Part shown: piece by piece, positions 14,489 through 22,571 of the stretch | Layout of the letters: the number at the start of each line of letters is the position of its first letter | Position numbering within the stretch: position 1 is the first letter of the stretch | Assembly: GCA_023426265.1 (NCBI GenBank) | Contig: JAFABA010000151.1 | Coordinates: forward strand, 1-24,567 | Direction of reading: 5' to 3' | Source of the DNA: Bacillota bacterium | Lineage (GTDB): Bacteria > Bacillota > Clostridia > Christensenellales > CAG-138 | DNA: 24,567 bases | Notes under the pieces: generated by a model | Database searches by the model: none | Told to the model about the DNA's origin: nothing | Seen by the model: the letters and a program-made list of their open reading frames with translations, nothing else | Translations under genes and position numbers: made by a program

Positions 14489-14517
14489 TTGCAAGAACAA
14501 AACATACATAGTATAAT
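14489..14517 (+). promoter_or_regulatory. SigA-type promoter of the aconitase-isocitrate dehydrogenase operon
   Basis: TTGCAA (14489-14494), 17-base spacer, perfect TATAAT (14512-14517). Start expected near 14524, giving a leader of about 115 bases before the ATG at 14640. I see no known riboswitch in the leader. Confidence 0.75.
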
Positions 14518-14639
14518 TATGCATAGAATTACCCTGTGTATGGCTGCCGTTATGAAGAAGCCCTCTTCCGGCTATACAAAAAAACTGATACACTAAAGGG
14601 AAATCGGCTTCAAAGCCTAGTTGACCCAGGGAGGAACAT

Positions 14640-16892
14640 ATGATCACACTCACAACGCATGGCGTTTATTTGAAGGATGGCGTACCCGTTCCGGGCGGCG
14701 AAGGATTTTCCGCGCCAGAGTTCGCGCGGGAACGGACCATATCAAGCGCCATATTGCGTGCCCATAACGTTTCAAATAAGCAGGGGAAGCTCAATATCCG
14801 GTTTGACAAGCTGATCTCCCACGATATCACATACGTGGGCATCATCCAGACGGCGCGGGGCTCGGGTCTAAAATCCTTTCCCGTGCCCTACGCCATGACC
14901 AACTGCCACAACTCCCTTTGCGCGGTGGGCGGCACCATCAACGAGGATGATCACGTGTTCGGCCTTTCCGCCGCAAAGAAATTCGGCGGCATCTACGTGC
15001 CCGCAAATCTCAGCGTCATTCACATGTACGCCCGCGAGGAAATGACGGCCTGCGGCAGCATGATACTGGGTTCGGACAGCCACACCCGCTACGGCGCCAT
15101 CGGCACCATGGGCGTGGGCGAAGGTGGGCCGGAGATTGTCAAGCAGCTTCTTAAAAATACTTATGATGTGGACACCCCCGAGGTGGTGCTCGTCTATCTG
15201 ACGGGCGCGCCCCAAAAAGGCGTGGGCCCGCACGATGTCGCGCTCGCCCTTGTCGGGGCGACGTTTGCAAACGGCTTCCTAAAAAACAAGGTGCTCGAGT
15301 TCGTGGGCCCCGGCATCAAAAACCTGTCCGTTGAGTACCGCAACGGCATCGACGTGATGACCACGGAAACCACCTGCCTCTCCTCCATCTGGGAGACGGA
15401 TGAGCGTGTGGCGGAATATTACCGCATACAGGGCAGACCCGAAGCTTATAAAGAACTAAAGCCCGGCGAGTGTGCTTATTACGACAGCATGATCGAAATA
15501 GACCTGAGCAAGGTAGAGTGCATGATCGCGCTACCCTTCCACCCTGCCAACACCATGACCATCAACGACCTCAACCGCAACCTTTATGACGCCCTCCACG
15601 GCATCGAGCGGGAGGCCGCTCAGCAGTTTGGCGGTAAAATCAAGATGGACCTTGTCTCCAAAATCAAGGATGGCATGCTCTTGGCGGATCAGGGCGTCAT
15701 CGCGGGCTGCGCGGGCGGTCTGTTTGAAAACATCGCGGACGCCGCAGCCATATTGGAGGGCGCGGACGCCGGCAACGGTTATTTCTCGCTCTCGGTCTAT
15801 CCTGGCTCCATGCCTGTCAATCTGGAGCTTTCTAAAGCCGGCGTGCTGACAAAGCTTATTGAGGCGGGCGCCGTCATCAAGCCCGCGTTCTGCGGCCCCT
15901 GCTTTGGCGCGGGAGATGTGCCTGCCAACAACGGCTTCTCCATCCGTCACACCACGCGCAACTTCCCCAACCGGGAAGGAAGCAAGCCCAACCAGGGCCA
16001 GCTCGCGGCGGTGGCGCTGATGGATGCGCGCTCCATCGCGGCCACGGCGAAGAACAAGGGCGCGCTGACGGCGGCGACGGAACTCGATCCCGAACCCGCG
16101 AAAGAGACCTACCAATATGACCCCGGCATTTATAAAAAACGCGTGTACAACGGCTTTCAACATCCCCAGCCGGAGGAAGAGCTGCGCCTTGGGCCCAACA
16201 TCACGGATTGGCCCAAGATGTACCCGCTTACGAAAAACCTGCTGCTGGAATTGACCGCGGTGATCCACGACCCCGTCACCACCACGGACGAACTGATTCC
16301 TTCCGGCGAGACCTCCTCCTATCGCTCCAACCCGCAGAGACTCGCGGAGTACACGCTTTCGCGCCGCTGCCCGGAGTATGTGGGCTTATGTAAAGGCGTG
16401 CAGGCGCTGGAAGCGGAGCGCCGCGCGGGCGGGAAGCCGGGAAAGGTGGTAAATGCTCTCACGGCTGTCGGGGCGGAAGCGGAACTTTCCGATACCGCGT
16501 TCGGTTCCATGCTGTTTGCAAACAAACCCGGGGACGGTTCCGCGCGCGAACAGGCGGCCTCCTGCCAGAAGGTGCTGGGCGGGTATGCTAACATCTGCTA
16601 CGAGTTCGCAACCAAGCGCTACCGCAGCAACTGCATCAACTGGGGCATCCTGCCCTTTACGCTGCCGGAAGGGGCTCAATTCCCCTATGCGGTGGGCGAT
16701 CTTGTCTTTGTGCCGGATATCCGGGAAGCCATCTCCACGGGCAAAGAAGAGATTCCGGCCAAAGTCATCAAACAGGACGGCGGGGTGGAGGAACTTACGC
16801 TTTATGTCAAAAACCTGACCGAGGATGAAAAAACCATCATACTTGAAGGCTGCCTGATGAACTATTACGCCGCGAAATTGCGGGATAAATAA
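14640..16892 (+). CDS. Aconitate hydratase, YbhJ/AcnC-like
   Basis: Cytoplasmic [4Fe-4S] hydro-lyase, presumably interconverting citrate and isocitrate. The 750-residue length and overall motif layout resemble the aconitase-like E. coli YbhJ family rather than AcnA (about 890). Cluster ligands are present: Cys357 in AGCAGGLFEN and Cys418/Cys421 in CGPCFG. Further motifs are GSDSHTRYGAIG, RNFPNREG, and the domain-4 active-site segment GDGSAREQAA (Ser634, Arg636). The segment matching CDHL of classic aconitase reads NCHNSL here, so the Asp before the catalytic His is not conserved. This leaves some doubt about the exact substrate. ATG 14640 follows GGGAGG. The isocitrate dehydrogenase gene starts 11 bases after its stop, and the pairing supports aconitase function. 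No citrate synthase gene is seen. Confidence 0.9.
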   Translation: MITLTTHGVYLKDGVPVPGGEGFSAPEFARERTISSAILRAHNVSNKQGKLNIRFDKLISHDITYVGIIQTARGSGLKSFPVPYAMTNCHNSLCAVGGTINEDDHVFGLSAAKKFGGIYVPANLSVIHMYAREEMTACGSMILGSDSHTRYGAIGTMGVGEGGPEIVKQLLKNTYDVDTPEVVLVYLTGAPQKGVGPHDVALALVGATFANGFLKNKVLEFVGPGIKNLSVEYRNGIDVMTTETTCLSSIWETDERVAEYYRIQGRPEAYKELKPGECAYYDSMIEIDLSKVECMIALPFHPANTMTINDLNRNLYDALHGIEREAAQQFGGKIKMDLVSKIKDGMLLADQGVIAGCAGGLFENIADAAAILEGADAGNGYFSLSVYPGSMPVNLELSKAGVLTKLIEAGAVIKPAFCGPCFGAGDVPANNGFSIRHTTRNFPNREGSKPNQGQLAAVALMDARSIAATAKNKGALTAATELDPEPAKETYQYDPGIYKKRVYNGFQHPQPEEELRLGPNITDWPKMYPLTKNLLLELTAVIHDPVTTTDELIPSGETSSYRSNPQRLAEYTLSRRCPEYVGLCKGVQALEAERRAGGKPGKVVNALTAVGAEAELSDTAFGSMLFANKPGDGSAREQAASCQKVLGGYANICYEFATKRYRSNCINWGILPFTLPEGAQFPYAVGDLVFVPDIREAISTGKEEIPAKVIKQDGGVEELTLYVKNLTEDEKTIILEGCLMNYYAAKLRDK

Positions 16893-16903
16893 GGGGAACC
16901 GAT

Positions 16904-18115
16904 ATGCCTGAAAAGATTCAAATGACCACGCCGCTCGTGGAAATGGACGGCGACGAAATGACTCGCATCATCTGGCAGATGATCAAGGACGAACTGTTGC
17001 TGCCTTTCGTGGATTTAAAGACCGAATATTACGACCTCGGCCTCACGTACCGCGACGAAACGAGCGACCAGGTCACGGTGGACGCGGGCAACGCCATATT
17101 GCAATACGGCGTGGGCGTGAAGTGCGCCACCATCACGCCGAACAAACAGCGCGTGAGCGAATACGGCCTCAAGGAAATGTGGAAAAGCCCCAACGGCACC
17201 ATCCGCGCTATTTTGGACGGTACGGTGTTCCGCACGCCCATATTGATCGACAGCATCAAACCCGTGGTCAAAAACTGGAGGCTCCCCATCACGATCGCCC
17301 GCCACGCCTACGGCGACGTGTATAAATCCACGGAATACCGCGTACCGGGAAAAGGCAAGGCGGAGCTTGTGTTCACCGGCGAAAACGGGGAAAGCTTCCG
17401 CCAGACCGTCTATGATTTTGAATGTCCCGGCGTGCTGCAGGGCATGTTCAACAAGGATACTTCCATCAAATCCTTTGCGCATGCCTGCTTCCAATACGCG
17501 CTCGCCACCAGGCAGGATCTCTGGTTCGCCACCAAGGACACCATATCCAAGCAGTACGACCAGACATTCAAGCTGCTGTTCGAAGAGATTTATGAAAAAG
17601 AGTACGCGGCACAGTTCAAAGAGGCGGGCATCGAATATTTTTATACCCTCATCGACGACGCCGTGGCCCGCGTGATCCGTAGCGAAGGCGGCTTTATCTG
17701 GGCGTGCAAGAATTACGACGGGGACGTCATGAGCGACATGGTATCCACCGCTTTCGGCTCTTTGGCCATGATGACCTCCGTGCTCGTGAGTCCCGACGGC
17801 AAATTTGAATACGAGGCAGCCCACGGCACCGTGACCCGGCATTATTATAAATACCTTGCCGGGGAGGAGACCTCCACCAACCCCATCGCCACCATATTCG
17901 CCTGGAGCGGCGCGTTAAAAAAGCGCGGTGAACTCGATGGGTTAAACAACCTTGTCGCATTCGCAAACAAACTGGAAGCGGCAAGCCTGAAAACCTTCGA
18001 TGATGGCGTAATGACAAAAGACCTTGTTGGGCTTGTGGAGCGCGAAAAGCCCAAAGCCGTGGATACGCTTTCCTTCATCCGCGCCATACGGGAGCGTTTG
18101 GAAGCGGCACTGTAA
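16904..18115 (+). CDS. icd: NADP-dependent isocitrate dehydrogenase (eukaryote-like type)
   Basis: Oxidatively decarboxylates isocitrate to 2-oxoglutarate, giving NADPH, in the cytoplasm. The 403-residue product resembles the dimeric IDH1/IDH2-like type rather than E. coli Icd: VEMDGDEMTRIIW near the N-terminus, ATITPNKQRVSEY, WKSPNGTIRAILDGTVFR (substrate-binding SPNGT with Arg residues), NWRLPITIARHAYGDVY, IDDAVARVIRSEGGFIW and the cofactor-side YEAAHGTVTRHYYKY. Length is typical. It follows the aconitase gene by 11 bases with GGGGAACC as ribosome binding site. Together the two would supply 2-oxoglutarate for glutamate synthesis, a common arrangement in anaerobes with an incomplete citrate cycle. 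Confidence 0.95.
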   Translation: MPEKIQMTTPLVEMDGDEMTRIIWQMIKDELLLPFVDLKTEYYDLGLTYRDETSDQVTVDAGNAILQYGVGVKCATITPNKQRVSEYGLKEMWKSPNGTIRAILDGTVFRTPILIDSIKPVVKNWRLPITIARHAYGDVYKSTEYRVPGKGKAELVFTGENGESFRQTVYDFECPGVLQGMFNKDTSIKSFAHACFQYALATRQDLWFATKDTISKQYDQTFKLLFEEIYEKEYAAQFKEAGIEYFYTLIDDAVARVIRSEGGFIWACKNYDGDVMSDMVSTAFGSLAMMTSVLVSPDGKFEYEAAHGTVTRHYYKYLAGEETSTNPIATIFAWSGALKKRGELDGLNNLVAFANKLEAASLKTFDDGVMTKDLVGLVEREKPKAVDTLSFIRAIRERLEAAL

Positions 18116-18136
18116 AGGAATATAAATGATAATAAA

Positions 18137-18170
18137 GGGCAGGATGGCAATTTGCCGTCCTGCTCTTTTT
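18137..18170. terminator. Terminator between convergent genes, probably bidirectional
   Basis: GGCAGGA-t-GGCA at TTGCC-g-TCCTGC followed by TCTTTTT on the + strand terminates icd. Read from the reverse strand the same stem is followed by CCCTTTATTAT, so it may also end the SH3-repeat gene. Confidence 0.85.
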
Positions 18171-18174
18171 GGGG

Positions 18175-18225
18175 GATATCCAAGGGTCGCCCCTTGGGCG
18201 GGGGAGGGGGCAAAAGCCCCCATGT
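18175..18225. repeat. Inverted copy of the GC-rich palindromic repeat at 6468
   Basis: CCAAGGG...CCCTTGG (18180-18197) and GGGGGC aaaa GCCCCC (18206-18221). The reverse complement reads GGGGGCTTTTGCCCCC, a C-rich spacer, CCCAAGGGGCGACCCTTGG, AT, then CCC. This is the same order of parts as at 6468-6518 (GGGGCTTTGCCCCC, C-rich spacer, CCCAAGGGAC...GTCCCTTGGG, AATCCC). Confidence 0.75.
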
Positions 18226-18234
18226 CGTATTCGC

Positions 18235-19611
18235 TTATTTTACGGTAATGACGGTGGTTGCGGTCAGCGTGAGCCTCTGATTGCCGGGGTTGGTCGCATA
18301 GTTCATCTGCGCGCTGATTTGGTACTTGCCCGCGGGAAGCCTGAGCGTGTTGGTGGAAAAGTACTCCTTTTCAAACGCGTCGCTCGCCTCATCGCTGAGG
18401 CTGCCGCTCTTGACAAATCCGTAGGTCAAAGGCTTCGTCTTGGTGAGTGTGGTTTCCGCAAATTCCTCGGTGGTGAAGTACTCGCCGTTGAAGAGCTTGT
18501 TGCCGCTGATGGACTTGATGGGGAAGTACACAAGCTGGCGGGTGCCGTAGACCTTGAGTGTATCGCGGCTGCCGATGTTCTTGACGACCGCGTAGCAATC
18601 GATGGGCTCGTTGACCTTGTATGTGCTCTTGCTGAGCACAAGCTGGAGCCGCACGTTGCCGCCCTCGGCGGTGGCTTTCACAGGGTTGCTGAAATCCGGC
18701 TGCTGTTTTGCAAGGTACTGGGAATAAACATAGCCTACCTTGCCGTGGAACAGTACTTTGGACCAGTCGCCGGAAGCGCCGAGGTACTGCACCGTCTCAC
18801 CCTTATTCAGGTAGCCGATCGCCGGGTATTTTACGCTGTTGGGGCCGGTGCGGACATTGACGGCAGTGGTGGCGACGCGGTACTGGGCGGGAGCGGGGTC
18901 GTCGTCGCCGCCGGTGGAAGGCTTAACAAGATATTGGCTGTATACAAAACCGACTTTGCCTTTATACAAAACCTTGGACCAGTCTCCGGAAGCGCCGAGG
19001 TACTGCACCATTTCGCCCTTGCTGAGATATCCGATCGCGGAATAATTCGTGCTGGGACCTGTGCGGACATTGACGTTGGTGGTCGCGACGCGGTATTGGT
19101 TGGGAGCGGGAGCGGGGTCGTCGCCGCCGCCTGTGGTGGGCCTGGTAAGATAGCTGCTGTATACAAAGCCGATATCGCCTTTATAGAGAACCATGGCCCA
19201 GTTGCCGGAATCGCCGAGATACTGTACGGCTTCGCCTTTTTTCAGGGAACCGATTATGGGATATTTCCCACTGTCCGGGCCGGTGCGGACGTTGACGGGC
19301 TCCGTGGCGGAACGGTAGTACTTGGGAGTCTGGCTTAAGGGGTTCATTAAATACTTGCTGAATACGTAGCCCGTGGTGCCTTTGAAGGCGATTTTGGTCC
19401 AATCACCCGACTGGCTGACGAAAGAGACGAGTTCTCCTTTGACCAGGTAGCCTATGGCGGGGTACTTGGTGCTGTTGGGGCCGGTACGGACGTTGACGTT
19501 GGTGGTCGCGATCCGGTATCCGGAGGTCTGCGTGGTCGCGGCCAGAGCGGGCACGGCCAGAAGCAGCAGCATGGTTGCGGTGAGTACAGCCGCGATCAGT
19601 TTCTTAAGCAT
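18235..19611 (-). CDS. Secreted protein with four SH3 repeats and a BsuPI-like C-terminal domain
   Basis: Exported, probably wall-associated protein of 458 residues; the only complete reverse-strand gene here. The start is the ATG at 19611-19609 with AGGAGGT seven bases upstream; the frame is open further upstream but has no better start. Signal peptide MLKKLIAAVLTATMLLLLAV ending PALA-A. Four SH3 domains of about 57 residues follow, each with VNVRTGP and GDW- or GNW-type and GYV/GFVYSxYL motifs, separated by Asp/Pro/Gly-rich linkers (TGGGDDPAPAP, TGGDDDPAPA). The last 140 residues form an Ig-like domain similar to BsuPI, starting near VRLQLVLSKSTYKVNEPID, and related to the broken lipoprotein at 8732. 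The ligand may be peptidoglycan, with the C-terminal domain acting as a binding or inhibitory module; this is inference. Confidence 0.88.
   Translation of the reverse strand: MLKKLIAAVLTATMLLLLAVPALAATTQTSGYRIATTNVNVRTGPNSTKYPAIGYLVKGELVSFVSQSGDWTKIAFKGTTGYVFSKYLMNPLSQTPKYYRSATEPVNVRTGPDSGKYPIIGSLKKGEAVQYLGDSGNWAMVLYKGDIGFVYSSYLTRPTTGGGDDPAPAPNQYRVATTNVNVRTGPSTNYSAIGYLSKGEMVQYLGASGDWSKVLYKGKVGFVYSQYLVKPSTGGDDDPAPAQYRVATTAVNVRTGPNSVKYPAIGYLNKGETVQYLGASGDWSKVLFHGKVGYVYSQYLAKQQPDFSNPVKATAEGGNVRLQLVLSKSTYKVNEPIDCYAVVKNIGSRDTLKVYGTRQLVYFPIKSISGNKLFNGEYFTTEEFAETTLTKTKPLTYGFVKSGSLSDEASDAFEKEYFSTNTLRLPAGKYQISAQMNYATNPGNQRLTLTATTVITVK
18712..19518 (-). repeat. Four tandem SH3-coding repeats
   Basis: Units begin near 19518, 19318, 19094 and 18883 (reverse strand), each with a core of about 170 bases and spacing of about 200-225. 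Units 3 and 4 are the closest to each other (shared YLGASGDWSKVL and GKVGxVYSQYL). The repetition is visible at the DNA level, pointing to duplication within the gene. Confidence 0.85.
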
Positions 19612-19793
19612 TTTTATACCTCCTGTGTGTAGTATCACTGTATTGGAAACGCTGTTGGGCCCGGATTCGTTGCAATGTAGTTGAATCCATGTCAGGGAGA
19701 AACTGTATAATCGTGCCGCGGCATGGAACGCGCCCGTTTCCTTATTAAGAAAAGCAAAATCCAAATAACGTAGAAAAACCCGCATCGGACTGT

Positions 19794-19822
19794 TTGACAA
19801 GCGCCCGTCTGCGTGATAAACT
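19794..19822 (+). promoter_or_regulatory. rplU: SigA-type promoter of rplU-prp-rpmA
   Basis: Perfect -35 TTGACA (19794-19799), 17-base spacer, TAAACT (19817-19822). The transcript would start near 19829, giving a leader of about 83 bases. In Firmicutes a structured L21 leader is often found here; the leader is GC-rich with possible pairings, but I cannot confirm the family. A second possible -10, TATAAT at 19706-19711, has only a poorly spaced TTGAAT upstream. Confidence 0.7.
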
Positions 19823-19911
19823 GTTTCGGTGAGCCGCTCCGTGCCGGTATTTTAACATGGGCGTAAACCCGGGCCGGGCATGGGCGAGACTGGTAAGAGG
19901 AGGAAGACGCT

Positions 19912-20217
19912 ATGTATGCAATCATTCAGACGGGCGGCAAGCAGTACAAGGTGCAGGCGGGCGACGAGATTCTCGTAGAGAAGCTTTCCGCGGAACCCGG
20001 CGCCGAAGTCAGCTTTGACGTTCTGTTGGTTTCCGGCGATGCCGGTATTACCGTGGGCAAACCGGTTGTGGAAGGCGTTACGGCCAAGGCCAAGGTCATC
20101 GAGCATGGCAAGGGCAAGAAGGTCATCGCGTTCAAGTATAAGCCCAAGAAGAATTCCAGCAGCAGGCAGGGCCATCGCCAGCCCTACACCAAGGTAGAGA
20201 TTCTCTCTATCGGGTAA
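19912..20217 (+). CDS. rplU: 50S ribosomal protein L21
   Basis: Large-subunit ribosomal protein that contacts 23S rRNA. The 101-residue product begins MYAIIQTGGKQYKVQAGDEI and ends with RQGHRQPYTKVEI, the standard L21 signatures at the standard length. It is preceded by AGAGGAGG and a TTGACA promoter. First gene of the conserved Firmicute cluster rplU-prp-rpmA. Confidence 0.98.
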   Translation: MYAIIQTGGKQYKVQAGDEILVEKLSAEPGAEVSFDVLLVSGDAGITVGKPVVEGVTAKAKVIEHGKGKKVIAFKYKPKKNSSSRQGHRQPYTKVEILSIG

Positions 20218-20233
20218 GAAATCGGGTAAGAAT

Positions 20234-20563
20234 ATGGTTAGGGTTTGTATGCTCTGTCAAAACCGCATACTCGTCGGTTTTGAAGCAAGCGGGCACGCAG
20301 GCTATGGCGAAGAAGGAAACGATATCGTGTGCAGCGCCGTTTCGGCGCTCACGCAGACGATCGCCTTCGGGCTGAAGGAACGGTTACAACTGCCGGTAGG
20401 GCTCTCCATAGAGGAAGGATACCTTTACTGCATACTCGGGCAGGAATGCACGGATGCGCAGTTGGAGCAGGCGTCCATATTGCTGGATACGCTGCACCTG
20501 GGGTTAAAGAGCATGGAAGCGTCCTACGGCGAATACCTCAGCATTACGGAAAGGGAGGTGTAG
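20234..20563 (+). CDS. prp: Ribosomal-processing cysteine protease Prp
   Basis: Prp (YsxB family) cleaves the N-terminal extension from ribosomal protein L27 in Firmicutes and their relatives; it lies between rplU and rpmA, exactly as here. The 109-residue product has SGHAGYGEEGND with catalytic His21 and IVCSAVSAL with catalytic Cys33. The downstream L27 carries a matching cleavage site. The ribosome binding site is weak (GGGTAAG), and a 12-base tandem duplication spans the L21 stop and this leader (20209-20232), so expression may depend on coupling to rplU. Confidence 0.95.
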   Translation: MVRVCMLCQNRILVGFEASGHAGYGEEGNDIVCSAVSALTQTIAFGLKERLQLPVGLSIEEGYLYCILGQECTDAQLEQASILLDTLHLGLKSMEASYGEYLSITEREV

Positions 20564-20566
20564 AGT

Positions 20567-20860
20567 ATGTTTATGATGAATCTCCAGTTGTTCGCGCATA
20601 AAAAGGGCGTGGGCAGCTCGCGTAACGGCCGTGACAGTGAATCGAAGCGCCTGGGGCCCAAGCGCGCGGACGGGCAGTTCGTTCTCGCGGGCAACATTTT
20701 GGTCCGCCAGCGCGGCACGCACATTCATCCGGGCAATAACGTCGGCAAGGGCAAGGACGATACCTTGTTCGCTATGGTAGACGGCGTTGTGCGTTTTGAG
20801 CGCAAGGACAAGGAACGCAAGCAGGTGAGCGTTTACCCGCAAGAGGCTGCTGCGCAATAA
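20567..20860 (+). CDS. rpmA: 50S ribosomal protein L27 with Prp-cleavable leader
   Basis: L27 reaches the peptidyl-transferase centre with its processed N-terminus. The 97-residue precursor starts MFMMNLQLFA followed by HKKGVGSSRNG. The LQLFA segment fits the Firmicute LQxFA consensus cut by Prp, which would expose HKKG as mature N-terminus. The first ATG (20567) is six bases from AGGGAGGTG, and the alternative ATGs at 20573/20576 are less well placed. A strong terminator follows; obg, which often comes next in Firmicutes, is absent. Confidence 0.97.
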   Translation: MFMMNLQLFAHKKGVGSSRNGRDSESKRLGPKRADGQFVLAGNILVRQRGTHIHPGNNVGKGKDDTLFAMVDGVVRFERKDKERKQVSVYPQEAAAQ

Positions 20861-20880
20861 CTCGTGATTTCAACCAATGG

Positions 20881-20915
20881 GGGACGAAAGGCAACGCCTT
20901 TCGTCCCTTTTCTGT
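20881..20915 (+). terminator. Rho-independent terminator after rpmA
   Basis: Perfect 12-base stem GGGACGAAAGGC aac GCCTTTCGTCCC (20881-20907) followed by TTTTCTG. Ends the rplU-prp-rpmA operon. Confidence 0.95.
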
Positions 20916-21011
20916 TGCTTTGGTTCAGTCCGGCCCCCTTTCTACCGATTATATATACGAAAATGATTATCTATTCTGGCTCATAAAAAGGCCGGATGAC
21001 CTGGGGGAACT

Positions 21012-22283
21012 ATGTCTGAATTCAATCGTAGCTTTGTCAATTTGTATGATCTTTTGATCTGCCTCACCAACGCGGAGGATCTCGTAAGCCCCGAGCTTCG
21101 CTACCACCACCAGCAGGTGGCATACCTCGCGTACAAAATCGCGGAACGCGTGGGGATACCTGAGCGCGAGAGGAAGAATCTGATGCTCGCAGGGCTACTG
21201 CACGATATCGGCGCGCTGTCCACCAACGAGCGGCTGGAGCTTTTGGAAGACGAACCGCCTACGGCAAGCTCGCACGCGTTTCGCGGGGCACAGCTGCTGG
21301 AGGGGTTCGAGCCGCTCTCCCGGGCTGCGGAAATCATAAAATACCACCACCTGAGCTGGAACCATGGTCAGGGAAGGTCCTATATGGGCCGGGAGGTCAG
21401 CCTGTTAAGCCATATCCTGCACCTGGCGGATCGGGTTTGTGTGCTGGTCAACAAGCAGGAAAACGTCTTAGGCCAGGTGCAGCGCATCCGGGAAACCATT
21501 CTGCTAAAAAAAGGAAGCATGTTTGCACCCAAACTTGTGGAGGCATTTTTGCGGCTGAGCGTGGAGGAGTACGTGTGGCTGGATATCTCCTACGACCCGC
21601 TCTTGTACATTCTGCCGGAGATCGTGCAGTTTGACACGGTAGAAATGGATATGGAGCAGGTGATCGACCTGACCGCCATATTTTCAAAAATCATAGATTA
21701 CAGGAGCCCCTTCACCGCCACGCATTCCGCGGGCGTCGCGGCAATTTCGGAGAAGCTTGCGGAGCTTGCCGGTTTTTCCGGGGACGAATGCAGGATGATG
21801 CGCGTGGCGGGGAACCTCCACGATCTTGGGAAAATCGCGGTCAGAAGCGCGGTATTGGAAAAGCAGGACAGGCTCAACGCGGAGGAGTTCAACGAAATCC
21901 GCAGCCACACGTTCTATACCTTCCGGCTGCTGCAGGCCATCAAGGGGTTTGAAACCATCAACAGGTGGGCGTCCTTCCACCATGAAAAGCTCAACGGCAA
22001 AGGATACCCCTTCCACCTGAAGGACAACGAGATTCCCTTAGGCTCGCGCATTATGGCTGTGGCGGATATCTTTACCGCGATTACGGAGGATAGGGCGTAC
22101 CGAAAAGGAATGTCGCCCGAGCAAACGGTGCGCGTGTTGAAGCAAATGGCGACCGACGGGTCCATTTGTCCTTATGCCGTGTCCCTTGCGCTTGATCATT
22201 TCGATATGCTCAACACGCTCCGCATGAAGGTACAGGCGGAAGCGGGGCTGGATTACAAAAAAACCGTGCAATCCGTGTCCTAA
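21012..22283 (+). CDS. Tandem HD / HD-GYP domain phosphodiesterase
   Basis: Probable cyclic-di-GMP phosphodiesterase, 423 residues, cytoplasmic (no membrane segment or signal). The N-terminal HD domain has LLHDIG (62-67, His64/Asp65) and a later YHHLSW. The second is an HD-GYP domain with HDLGKI (270-275), HHEKLNGKGYPF (323-334, Gly331-Tyr332-Pro333) and VADIFTAITEDRAYR (350-364). All these match the HD-GYP consensus except Asn for the usual Asp before GxGYP. There is no receiver or sensor domain, so the N-terminal HD half may be regulatory. ATG 21012 follows GGGGGAA. It lies alone between the rpmA terminator and the promoter at 22354. Confidence 0.88.
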   Translation: MSEFNRSFVNLYDLLICLTNAEDLVSPELRYHHQQVAYLAYKIAERVGIPERERKNLMLAGLLHDIGALSTNERLELLEDEPPTASSHAFRGAQLLEGFEPLSRAAEIIKYHHLSWNHGQGRSYMGREVSLLSHILHLADRVCVLVNKQENVLGQVQRIRETILLKKGSMFAPKLVEAFLRLSVEEYVWLDISYDPLLYILPEIVQFDTVEMDMEQVIDLTAIFSKIIDYRSPFTATHSAGVAAISEKLAELAGFSGDECRMMRVAGNLHDLGKIAVRSAVLEKQDRLNAEEFNEIRSHTFYTFRLLQAIKGFETINRWASFHHEKLNGKGYPFHLKDNEIPLGSRIMAVADIFTAITEDRAYRKGMSPEQTVRVLKQMATDGSICPYAVSLALDHFDMLNTLRMKVQAEAGLDYKKTVQSVS

Positions 22284-22353
22284 TAGAAAAAACAATACGT
22301 TGTGCCTGATTTTGACACGGGTATGTACAATTATGACAACCTCCGCGCGTCTG

Positions 22354-22382
22354 TTGTGTTGCGGCCGGGGGCATACTATAAT
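22354..22382 (+). promoter_or_regulatory. SigA-type promoter of the second two-component pair
   Basis: TTGTGT (22354-22359), 17-base spacer, perfect TATAAT (22377-22382). Start near 22389 implies a leader of about 183 bases before the ATG at 22572. The leader has a GTTGCC...GGCGAC hairpin near 22447-22484 but no riboswitch family that I recognise. Confidence 0.65.
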
Positions 22383-22571
22383 TTCCGTAAGGCAACGGGA
22401 GTTGCACCCCTGCGGTCCTAGGGCCCCAAGGTACGCCATTGCTTCGTTGCCGACGCTCGCCGTGGCATGGCGCTATGGCGACTGACGATGACAAAAAAAT
22501 GCGCCAAATCAGCAGCTTTGAGGCGTAGGGGTTCACCTTTCCTTGCCTTAAGTTGAAAAGGAGGATTTTGT

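Noticed and set aside
17015..17842. 275-codon reverse-strand frame
   Set aside because: Antisense to icd, which has complete family motifs on the + strand.
18169..19338. 389-codon forward frame
   Set aside because: Antisense to the SH3-repeat gene; its repetitive translation only mirrors the four DNA repeats.
22400..22560. Known riboswitch in the regulator leader
   Set aside because: I could not match conserved cores of the cyclic-di-GMP, cobalamin, ZTP or guanidine classes by eye.
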